Positions 1-5,316 of a DNA stretch of 11,101 nucleotides are shown in pieces; position 1 is the stretch's first letter; each line of letters opens with the position of its first letter. The position numbers and the translations under genes are program-made. Source of the stretch: DATFMH01 sp035267045 (GTDB lineage: Bacteria > Bacteroidota > Rhodothermia > Balneolales > DATFMH01); NCBI GenBank assembly GCA_035267045.1, contig DATFMH010000218.1:1-11101 (forward strand). The letters are read 5' to 3'. Under the pieces are notes generated by a model, which saw nothing but the letters and a program-made list of their open reading frames with translations, had not been told where the DNA came from and searched no databases.

Positions 1-61
1 TAATAACTATAATAAATAGGATTGTACTAAAATTTTTTAGTTACCATTTAATATCAATATC

Positions 62-1246
62 ATGAAAAATCAGGCTTATCTCTTAATCATGACCGGTATT
101 CTAATTCTGGCCGGTTGCTCGCAGCAAAAAGCAGGTTCTACAGCTTATATCGAAAAATTAGGCAGCGATACCTTGTCAGTCGAATCATTCAGCAGAAGTG
201 GAAATGGTTATAAAGGGAAATTGATACAACGTATGCCGACTACTCAAGTGGCTTCGTATAAGGCTAAGCTGAATACAAGTGGCTGGGTCAATAATATGAG
301 TATCGAATGGAAGACACCTTCCGATAATCCCAAAGGGCCCAAACCCAGAAAATACAGTATTTCAATTAAAGATACGGTTGCCACTGTTCATTTAAGTGGT
401 GTATGGCGGGGGAAAAGCATCGATACAACGATAAAGATGATGGTGCCTATGAGGAGTGTCCCCAGTCTTGGTAAATATCCGCCTGCTGTTTCTACTTTCC
501 AACAGGTTATCGATCAGGCGGGTAAACAGAGCAAAGATATGCCTTATGAAACGAAAATAATTTTCCCGGGATCAAAGAGATTAATCGATGCTAAACTAAC
601 GCATATCTCTGATGACACGGTATCTTTGACCGGACTTTATGGCTTTTCTTATATTGCAAAAGTCAATGATCAGAATAAAATAATTTGGTATTCGGGGAAG
701 AATTCAACCGTTAAGACAATCACAAAACCGGCTACAGATGTAGGTATGGATAAACTCGCTTCTATGTTTGCCAAAAGGGATGCTGAAGGTAAGGGAATGC
801 CTGTAGCATCACCGTTGGATTCCACAAAAGCGACGATAGATGGAGCTCATCTGAAAATAATATATAGCCGTCCGTCGGTGCGCGGTCGAAAAATATGGGG
901 TGGACTGGTACCATGGAATAAGATTTGGAGAACGGGCGCGAATGCTGCGACATCATTCAGCACAGATAAGGATCTGGTTATTGGTGAAACAACGGTACCT
1001 GCCGGTAACTATACCTTATACAGTATTTATACTCCTGATTCCGCACATTTAATAATCAATAATCAAACGGGTCAATGGGGGACGGAGTATGATGAATCAA
1101 AAGATTTTGCGCGGATTCCTATGGAAAAAACTGAAATCGTTCCGAGGGAAAAATTTCTAATATCTATCGATACAACAAGTAATGGCGGAAAATTACAATT
1201 GTCTTGGGATCAAACAGGTTATAAGGTTCCCATCAAAGTGAAATAA
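62..1246 (+). CDS. DUF2911-domain lipoprotein
   Basis: The 394-residue product starts with a lipoprotein signal: hydrophobic residues 5-17, then the lipobox LAGC with the lipidated cysteine at residue 19. It should be anchored in the outer membrane or periplasmic face. The C-terminal part, about residues 253-392, matches DUF2911, a Bacteroidota-rich family of unknown function. Hallmarks are YSRPSVRGR at 268-276, then a WxxxWRTGANAATSF segment, PAGNYTLYSI and a final hydrophobic strand. Residues 20-250 are beta-rich and not recognised; most DUF2911 proteins are shorter, so this is an extra N-terminal domain. No SD site precedes the ATG, and no promoter is convincing in the 61 bp available. The gene converges on the CHRD gene and shares a terminator with it. 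The biochemical role is unknown. Confidence 0.85.
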   Translation: MKNQAYLLIMTGILILAGCSQQKAGSTAYIEKLGSDTLSVESFSRSGNGYKGKLIQRMPTTQVASYKAKLNTSGWVNNMSIEWKTPSDNPKGPKPRKYSISIKDTVATVHLSGVWRGKSIDTTIKMMVPMRSVPSLGKYPPAVSTFQQVIDQAGKQSKDMPYETKIIFPGSKRLIDAKLTHISDDTVSLTGLYGFSYIAKVNDQNKIIWYSGKNSTVKTITKPATDVGMDKLASMFAKRDAEGKGMPVASPLDSTKATIDGAHLKIIYSRPSVRGRKIWGGLVPWNKIWRTGANAATSFSTDKDLVIGETTVPAGNYTLYSIYTPDSAHLIINNQTGQWGTEYDESKDFARIPMEKTEIVPREKFLISIDTTSNGGKLQLSWDQTGYKVPIKVK

Positions 1247-1275
1247 TTATCGATAATAAACCACAGGAACTTGAT

Positions 1276-1320
1276 ATAAAAAGAGGAAACATTAGGAGTT
1301 CAACTGTTTCCTCTTTTTAT
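1276..1320. terminator. Bidirectional intrinsic terminator between convergent genes
   Basis: Two perfectly complementary 15-nt arms, ATAAAAAGAGGAAAC (1276-1290) and its complement (1306-1320), flank a 15-nt loop. Each arm ends in a T-run in its own direction, so the structure can end the DUF2911 transcript on the plus strand and the CHRD transcript on the minus strand. Confidence 0.85.
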
Positions 1321-1338
1321 TAGGGCTCTGAACTAACG

Positions 1339-1911
1339 TTAATTCATTTGAATCTGTCCACGGATTTCACCTTCGGGGTGTTTAACGGTATGTACCTGTA
1401 CATAGGCACTGTCATTTTCCATAGCATGAACAAGATCAAGTACTGATTTGCCACTAAAAGGACCACTCAAGTCACTGTCTGTAATGACACCTTTTTTAAG
1501 TGTTCCATTAACAGCTCCCGGTTCAAGTGAAGGTTGTTGTGTTTTAGGTCCGGGATATAACCAAACAGCAATTGGTCCGTTATCACTGGAAGATCCGTAA
1601 TGAATATGTGCCATTCGTACACTGTCGGTATTGGTTAGATTAACAGTGTAATAAATCTCAGTACTGTCATTACTAACCTTAAAAAATGCTTCTCCTCCGG
1701 CATCAGTCTGTACTGCTTCCGGCACCTCATTTGTTCCGGATAATGTTGCAGCGAAATCACTGTTGTCTGCACTGGCTTCGTTCATTTGAGATTCCGATTG
1801 CATAGTTTGTGACATCGGTTTCTCATTATTTGCATTTTTGCTTTTCTTACTACATCCGGCAATCACAAATGCAACGACGATTACTGCGGTAAAAAGATAA
1901 GATAGCTTCAT
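1339..1911 (-). CDS. CHRD-domain lipoprotein
   Basis: The 190-residue product has a lipoprotein signal (hydrophobic residues 5-18, lipobox VIAGC, lipidated cysteine at residue 20), a polar Ser/Asn/Glu-rich linker at about 21-52, and a single CHRD domain at about 53-188. The CHRD signature is clear: ATLSGTNEVPE at 55-65, AHIHYG at 101-106, GPIAVWLYPG at 112-121, and a closing VQVHTVKHPEGEIRGQI at 171-187. CHRD domains were named from chordin; in bacteria they occur in exported proteins whose function is not established. The conserved histidines could suggest metal or ligand binding, but that is inference. The start is the ATG before the signal peptide; no SD is visible upstream. It is divergent from the Sco gene, with 290 bp between them. 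Confidence 0.88.
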   Translation of the reverse strand: MKLSYLFTAVIVVAFVIAGCSKKSKNANNEKPMSQTMQSESQMNEASADNSDFAATLSGTNEVPEAVQTDAGGEAFFKVSNDSTEIYYTVNLTNTDSVRMAHIHYGSSSDNGPIAVWLYPGPKTQQPSLEPGAVNGTLKKGVITDSDLSGPFSGKSVLDLVHAMENDSAYVQVHTVKHPEGEIRGQIQMN

Positions 1912-2035
1912 AAGCTGTTGTTTCCCATTTAATTATTAATTTAAAAATAGCAGTATTTAGACGTATGTGTACAACACGCCTAATAAATGTATCGTTCATT
2001 TTTATAATTAGATCCTCCTAAGTTAGTTTTAAATA

Positions 2036-2086
2036 GAATGGAGAATGGAGAATGGAGAATGGAGAATGGAGAATGGAGAATGGAGA
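2036..2086. repeat. Heptamer tandem repeat (GAGAATG)n
   Basis: Six exact copies of GAGAATG occupy 2041-2082, preceded by a partial GAATG and followed by GAGA, about 7.3 units over 51 bp. The array lies in the 290-bp region between the divergent CHRD and Sco genes, about 115 bp before the Sco start and 125 bp before the CHRD start. The flanks are AT-rich and no promoter box is convincing there. Copy number may vary between strains. Confidence 0.95.
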
Positions 2087-2201
2087 TTATTATTGATGAG
2101 TACCTAAAAAAATATTCAAATTACAGGTAAGATTTATGGGCAATAGGCCGGCGTTTTATTTGTTTACATATTGTATTTATAAGTAATCACTTAACTGGCT
2201 T

Positions 2202-2936
2202 ATGGCAAATTTCTTTTATAAGATGCGTTATAATACTCTTTTATGGACACTCATCATAATAATTGCAACAGGGTCTTTCCTGGCCGGGTGGTATCTGAAT
2301 AGTTACCGGGAAAAACAAAATATGCTGTCTGTAAAAGGAACAATACCTGCCTATACGCTGACCAATCAGTTAGGGCAAAAGGTTTCTTCAAAGGAGTTTA
2401 AAGGTAAAATACGTATTGCTACTTTTTTATTTCCTTACTGTAAGGAGTATTGTCCGCTTATCGCCATTAATATGGTGAATCTGGAACAATTACTGAAATC
2501 AGCACATCTTACCGATCAGGTACAGTTAGTAGCCTATAATGTTGATCCGGGGGATACAGGACCGGCACAAATGAGCGCGTTCATGAAACAATACGGTTGG
2601 AATCCTAAAAATACGAATTGGGAATATTTAACGGGCAGTCCGAAAACAATTCGTAATATCGTCCGAAAATCGTTTTATATATCCTATCAACGAGTGAGTG
2701 AAGCTACTGAAGATTCACTCATCAATATTGAGAAAAGGAAAGGGATTTACGTTCCGTCACCTGAAGTCAGTAATAAATTGGCCGACAAAGTGAAACCCGC
2801 CTATGATATTTCTCATAATGATGCTTTGGTAATAGTAGATAACAAAGGGAGGATCCGAAAAATTTATGATGATGCCGATCATGTTTCCAATCAACAGATC
2901 TTACATGTTATCGATCAGCTTTTGCAGAAGGAATAA
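2202..2936 (+). CDS. Sco1/SenC/PrrC-family copper metallochaperone
   Basis: The 244-residue product has a short cytoplasmic N-terminus, one membrane anchor at about residues 13-32 and a thioredoxin-fold domain facing the periplasm. The Sco copper site is intact: CKEYCP with Cys80 and Cys84 (CxxxC), and the distal histidine His205 in YDISHNDALVIVD. Known family members deliver copper to the CuA centre of cytochrome c oxidase or act as thiol reductases. Between the strand near residue 160 and the histidine region lies a charged insertion (about 162-200), longer than in typical Sco proteins. No oxidase genes are present here, so the partner is unknown. Met1 is taken as the start; Met8 is a possible alternative just before the membrane segment. 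No SD site is visible. Confidence 0.88.
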   Translation: MANFFYKMRYNTLLWTLIIIIATGSFLAGWYLNSYREKQNMLSVKGTIPAYTLTNQLGQKVSSKEFKGKIRIATFLFPYCKEYCPLIAINMVNLEQLLKSAHLTDQVQLVAYNVDPGDTGPAQMSAFMKQYGWNPKNTNWEYLTGSPKTIRNIVRKSFYISYQRVSEATEDSLINIEKRKGIYVPSPEVSNKLADKVKPAYDISHNDALVIVDNKGRIRKIYDDADHVSNQQILHVIDQLLQKE

Positions 2937-2959
2937 ACGTTAAAACCCATTTAATGTTT
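2935..2959 (+). terminator. Hairpin at the Sco gene stop (weak terminator candidate)
   Basis: AAACGTTAAA (2935-2944) pairs with TTTAATGTTT (2950-2959) with one G-U pair and a 5-nt loop. It overlaps the TAA stop. The stem is AT-rich and is not followed by a strong T-run, so it may only protect the 3' end. Confidence 0.35.
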
Positions 2960-2994
2960 ATTAAGGCTGATTTTCCGGGAACAGTAGGGGATAC

Positions 2995-3048
2995 TATCTG
3001 TCTTTAGGTGAAAAATAATTAATAATAATTACCAACACCTGACAGATA
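2995..3048. repeat. Interrupted inverted repeat downstream of the Sco gene
   Basis: TATCTGTC (2995-3002) and AGGTG (3006-3010) are complementary to CACCT (3036-3040) and GACAGATA (3041-3048). The result is a 13-bp stem with a 3-nt bulge around a 25-nt AT-rich spacer. It could end plus-strand transcription or be a remnant of a small element; no function can be assigned. Confidence 0.6.
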
Positions 3049-3049
3049 C

Positions 3050-3077
3050 AAAAAACGGGGGACGTGAATCCCCCGTT
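3050..3077 (-). terminator. Intrinsic terminator of the redox-groES operon
   Basis: A GC-rich stem, AACGGGGGA (3054-3062) with TCCCCCGTT (3069-3077) around a 6-nt loop, is followed on the minus strand by six T (complement of A 3050-3055). It lies 48 bp past the groES stop and is the likely end of that transcript. Confidence 0.85.
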
Positions 3078-3107
3078 CATAACAGAAGCTATTGTGTGTA
3101 GGCTGTT

Positions 3108-3130
3108 ATTTGATGTACCTTACATCAAAT
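3108..3130. repeat. Perfect 10-bp inverted repeat overlapping the groES stop codon
   Basis: ATTTGATGTA (3108-3117) and TACATCAAAT (3121-3130) are separated by CCT. The groES stop (complement of 3125-3127) lies inside the right arm. In RNA this forms a tight 3-nt-loop hairpin just before the terminator. Confidence 0.75.
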
Positions 3131-3409
3131 TTCATCTGTTTCGGCATATTTGCCAAGTAAATCTTTGAATGGTACAAGTACGAGCGTCCCATTCTCCTGC
3201 TCTTGGATTTCTGTGATACCGTTTTTACGAAACATAACTTTATCTCCGGCAGCAACGGTTTCACCACCGCCCGGCGCTACTGCTACTACTTCACCTATTT
3301 CTCTGCTTGAAGAAGCCGTATCCGGAATAATTATACCGCTTTGTGTTTTCTTTTCTGCAGTGTTAATCTTAACCAGAATATTATCATTTAAAGGTTGAAA
3401 ATTGCTCAT
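3125..3409 (-). CDS. groES: GroES/Cpn10-family co-chaperonin, stand-alone copy
   Basis: The 94-residue product has the length and layout of GroES. PLNDNILVKI sits at residues 6-15. A mobile loop follows with the hydrophobic tripeptide Ile26-Ile27-Ile28 and PDTA after it, the part that contacts GroEL. Then come GEVVAVAPG (39-47), GDKVMF (55-60) and a C-terminal strand VLVPFKDLLGKY. GroES caps GroEL to form the folding chamber in the cytoplasm. The oddity is the absence of groEL: the only co-oriented partner is the thioredoxin-glutaredoxin gene 16 nt upstream. It may be a paralogue of a canonical groES elsewhere, which the window cannot show. The region after the GDKV motif differs from textbook GroES. 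The start is supported by a strong SD site. Confidence 0.88.
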   Translation of the reverse strand: MSNFQPLNDNILVKINTAEKKTQSGIIIPDTASSSREIGEVVAVAPGGGETVAAGDKVMFRKNGITEIQEQENGTLVLVPFKDLLGKYAETDEI

Positions 3410-3415
3410 GCTTAT

Positions 3416-3421
3416 CTCCTC
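3416..3421 (-). promoter_or_regulatory. Shine-Dalgarno site of groES
   Basis: On the minus strand GAGGAG lies six nucleotides before the groES ATG, inside the 16-nt gap after the upstream gene. It fixes the start and is unusually strong for this window. The spacing suggests that the two genes are translated from one mRNA. Confidence 0.8.
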
Positions 3422-3425
3422 ATTT

Positions 3426-4025
3426 TTACAAGTTTAATAATCGATCTAATTCTTTTGTGTTATATCCAATGACAAATGAACCGTTAATTTCAGTCTGTGG
3501 CACGCCTTGTTGACCGGTACGTTGAACAAGTTCTTGCGCCGCTTGTGGGTTCGATGCCACATCCACTTCTGTGTACGATATATTTTTCCCCGATAAATAT
3601 TTTTTTACCATATCACAATATGGACAAGTAGGGGTTGAGTATACCGTTACACGATTTGTTTGTCCGTTACTGTCCTTTGTGCTGTAGATTGCCGGTTTTT
3701 CCAATAACTGAGCGTAAAAACCGGAAGTTTGAATACCGGGGATAATCTCAGCAGCTTTCCCGTTACGAAAAGTGATCAAAGTTGGTACGGAATGAATACC
3801 GTATCGCGGATGTATATCACGTACCTGTTTGGCGTTTACTTTAAAAATTTTAAGATCCTGATGATTTTCTTTTACGCTTTCAAGTGCTTTTATTGACCGT
3901 TGGCTTTTTTCGGAGCCATCCGTGTAAAAAATGACCATTATTATTTCATGGCCTGATGCAATTAAACGATCAAATTGTTGTGCACTGGTAATGTTTTCTA
4001 TCATCGTACTTTCTGCTTCCATCAT
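3426..4025 (-). CDS. Two-domain redox protein: cysteine-less thioredoxin fold fused to CPYC glutaredoxin
   Basis: The 199-residue product joins two thioredoxin-like folds. Domain 1 (about residues 9-105) has the thioredoxin pattern, including the cis-proline SVPTL (Pro81), but the CxxC position reads Ser38-Glu-Lys-Ser41, so it cannot do thiol-disulfide exchange there. Domain 2 (about 125-199) resembles NrdH/YruB-type glutaredoxins: VTVYSTPTCPYC with Cys134 and Cys137, and the cis-proline region GVPQTEINGSFVIGYN (Pro176). There is no signal peptide, so it is cytoplasmic. It probably reduces disulfides through domain 2, while domain 1 may bind a partner or substrate (inference). The gene sits 16 nt before groES on the same strand and probably shares its mRNA. 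Start codons Met1, Met2 and Met8 are all possible; none has a clear SD. Confidence 0.85.
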   Translation of the reverse strand: MMEAESTMIENITSAQQFDRLIASGHEIIMVIFYTDGSEKSQRSIKALESVKENHQDLKIFKVNAKQVRDIHPRYGIHSVPTLITFRNGKAAEIIPGIQTSGFYAQLLEKPAIYSTKDSNGQTNRVTVYSTPTCPYCDMVKKYLSGKNISYTEVDVASNPQAAQELVQRTGQQGVPQTEINGSFVIGYNTKELDRLLNL

Positions 4026-4056
4026 ACGACTATGGTTAATACAGTGAATAATTATT

Positions 4057-4078
4057 TTACTATATACTCATATAGTAA
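4057..4078. promoter_or_regulatory. Palindrome upstream of the redox-groES operon (candidate operator)
   Basis: TTACTATAT (4057-4065) and ATATAGTAA (4070-4078) form a perfect 9-bp inverted repeat around ACTC. It lies 32 bp before the start codon at 4025, where a repressor would act or where the 5' leader would fold. The matching regulator is not in the window. No promoter boxes are convincing beside it. Confidence 0.5.
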
Positions 4079-4208
4079 CGCTATTCATAATATAAAATTT
4101 TATTATTTCTGACAATATCAAAATTTGTCTTTGCCCGTAATATTGATTTAAAAAGACACAAGAAAGGGTGACTATATCGAGAACCAGGAGGGAAATTATA
4201 TAATAAAC

Positions 4209-4312
4209 AAAAAAATTGGAGTTTTGGTTTTCCCTACGCCGGTATTGTCCGGTTCAGGTTCCAGAGGTATAATCTCAGTTCATATTTGAACACCCTCAAC
4301 CAAATACTCCAA
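4209..4312 (-). ncRNA. TPP (thiamin diphosphate) riboswitch with P1 helix continuing into a U-run
   Basis: On the minus strand the THI-box core is nearly complete: GAGGGTG, a P3-like hairpin TTC-AAATAT-GAA, CTGAGATTATACC (the pyrimidine-binding CUGAGA), then GAACCTGAACCGGA, CAATACCGGCG and TAGGGAA (the pyrophosphate side). The family binds thiamin diphosphate. The closing P1 helix pairs TTGGAGT-A-TTTGGTT (4312-4298) with AACCAAAACTCCAA (4229-4216), giving 14 bp with one bulged A, and seven T follow at once (4215-4209). The aptamer would therefore terminate transcription itself when P1 is stable. The next gene downstream on this strand is the redox-groES pair, about 185 bp away; no thiamin gene is present. 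It could be a cis switch, an orphan, or the source of a short RNA. Confidence 0.9.
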
Positions 4313-4323
4313 AAATACTATCA

Positions 4324-4356
4324 ATTACTTAACACTACTCACAATGCTTAAGTAAT
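4324..4356. repeat. 9-bp inverted repeat just upstream of the TPP riboswitch
   Basis: ATTACTTAA (4324-4332) and TTAAGTAAT (4348-4356) flank a 15-nt spacer, ending 11 bp before the riboswitch P1 helix. It could be an operator or a weak 3' hairpin of the gene at 4498-4878. On the minus strand TATTTTTG (4317-4310) fits the Bacteroidota -7 box TAnnTTTG, but a TTG at a suitable distance is not clear, and this box would overlap P1. Confidence 0.45.
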
Positions 4357-4497
4357 ATTTCTATTATCAATATAACATGATACCTATCCCCATTGGAAGC
4401 GTGGTATTCCCTAACAGTGTGTAGTTGTATAATTGTCGGAAACGTGGTGAATAATCTTACGTTTTAATAATAGATTGGCAGAACTATCAGGGTGGCA
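4357..4497. other. Non-coding spacer with a short direct repeat
   Basis: No ORF with coding character is visible. An 11-bp imperfect direct repeat GGAARCGTGGT occurs at 4395-4405 and 4438-4448. AAACGT/ACGTTT (4440-4445 and 4459-4464) forms a weak hairpin. There is no good terminator for the small secreted-protein gene that ends at 4498. Confidence 0.4.
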
Positions 4498-4878
4498 TTA
4501 TTTATTAATCCGAAAGACAAAATTCCAGCGTACGGAGTCATCTTCTTGTTTAGCAATAACAGGAATTACCAGGTGTGTTACTGAACTTTTAAGTTGCTTG
4601 ATATCTATTAACTTAGCACCCATTCCGAAGGCACCCGGCGGATGTTTCCGCTGAACTTGAATAACAAAATTAAGATGACTATCAGGCAAAACCATCCATG
4701 AATGTTCGGTCAATGAATAATCATTAATCAGGACACTGTATTCCCAATTTTGTTTGGCTGATGATGAATTAACAATCCTGGCTTCCTGAAAATGTATTTG
4801 AACGGGTTGAGCGTTTAGTTCACGGAAGAACAAAACTAATATCAATCCCGGTAATAAACTAAGTACTATTCGGCGCAT
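4498..4878 (-). CDS. Small secreted protein of unknown function
   Basis: The 126-residue product begins with a typical Sec signal peptide: Arg2-Arg3, hydrophobic residues 4-18, and a likely cleavage after LNA at residue 23, leaving about 103 mature residues. There is no cysteine for lipidation or disulfides. The mature part looks like a small beta-sandwich, with alternating hydrophobic strands such as WEYSVLINDYS, LNFVIQVQRK, VTHLVIPVIA and VRWNFVFRINK. I do not recognise a family. It stands alone: 438 bp separate it from the upstream membrane-protein gene, and the TPP riboswitch lies downstream, so the riboswitch cannot control it in the usual way. The start is the ATG just before the signal peptide; no SD is visible. 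Confidence 0.7.
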   Translation of the reverse strand: MRRIVLSLLPGLILVLFFRELNAQPVQIHFQEARIVNSSSAKQNWEYSVLINDYSLTEHSWMVLPDSHLNFVIQVQRKHPPGAFGMGAKLIDIKQLKSSVTHLVIPVIAKQEDDSVRWNFVFRINK

Positions 4879-4981
4879 AATTTAAGTATTGTTATTTCCA
4901 CTCTAATGTAATTTAAGACATATGAGAGCCGGCAACCAGGACACACATAATTTTATACTTAGCATTATTATCATGATCTTT

Positions 4982-5079
4982 AAAAAAACCGTCTGCAGAC
5001 GAATAAGGGGAAGATAATTTGCTTCAGAGCTGGGTGCCTGAAGCAGAGATAATAACCATTCATTTTATGGAGGTTATTA
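4982..5079. repeat. Cluster of three short inverted repeats
   Basis: CGTCTGCAGACG (4990-5001) is a perfect palindrome preceded by seven A, so on the minus strand it reads as a short stem followed by seven T. TGCTTCAG (5020-5027) pairs with CTGAAGCA (5038-5045) around a 10-nt loop. TAATAACC (5050-5057) pairs with GGTTATTA (5072-5079) around 14 nt. On the minus strand this could be the end of the membrane-protein mRNA or a small structured RNA ending at the T-run. Confidence 0.5.
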
Positions 5080-5245
5080 AATGGAATAATTCAATATTTT
5101 AAAGCACAAAGATGGGGGATAACCGGTTAGTGGTGAAATAGCTTCCTGTAAAAGTTCTCAATCATAAAATTATCACTTTATGTCCTGTTATAAGATGCTA
5201 TTAAATGTTATTTAAAATTGACAGCCATTGTATGAAGTTATTGAG

Positions 5246-5261
5246 ATGTAATACATTACAT
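5246..5261. repeat. Palindrome ATGTAAT-AC-ATTACAT (candidate protein-binding site)
   Basis: Two 7-bp arms are perfectly complementary around AC. It lies 56 bp past the stop of the membrane-protein gene and far from any start, which makes an operator role doubtful. Confidence 0.45.
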
Positions 5262-5316
5262 GGATTTAATAAATACGATTACAATTTAAAGTTAGTAACG
5301 ATCATTATCACAATTA

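Larger units (their letters stand above)
4879..5316. other. 438-bp non-coding region with hairpins and palindromes
   Basis: No convincing gene. Plus-strand ORFs are very short: 4922-5017 would give 31 residues without an SD. The region holds a hairpin cluster at 4982-5079 and a palindrome at 5246-5261, listed separately. It forms the 3' flank of the membrane-protein gene and the 5' flank of the small secreted-protein gene, so it should contain the promoter of the latter. CTAATGTA (4903-4910, TACATTAG on the minus strand) is one base off the Bacteroidota -7 box, with a TTG 22 nt further upstream. Confidence 0.5.

Noticed and set aside
2036..2086. CRISPR-like array
   Set aside because: The units are 7 bp and directly adjacent without spacers, a simple tandem repeat; no cas genes are nearby.
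3150..3398. Plus-strand ORF of 82 codons
   Set aside because: It is wholly antisense to groES, which has family motifs and an SD site.
62..3409. Single copper-handling cluster made of the CHRD, Sco and DUF2911 genes
   Set aside because: The genes are convergent or divergent and do not form an operon; only Sco has recognisable copper ligands.
4026..4208. A small thiamin-related gene after the riboswitch
   Set aside because: All minus-strand frames are broken by stops within a few codons; the ATG near 4092 gives only six codons.
4498..4878. Small secreted-protein gene as target of the TPP riboswitch
   Set aside because: The riboswitch lies downstream of this gene on the same strand, so it cannot act as its leader.
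4922..5017. Plus-strand 31-codon ORF with a hydrophobic core and basic end
   Set aside because: No SD, no promoter, and it runs into the hairpin cluster; its length is within chance expectation.
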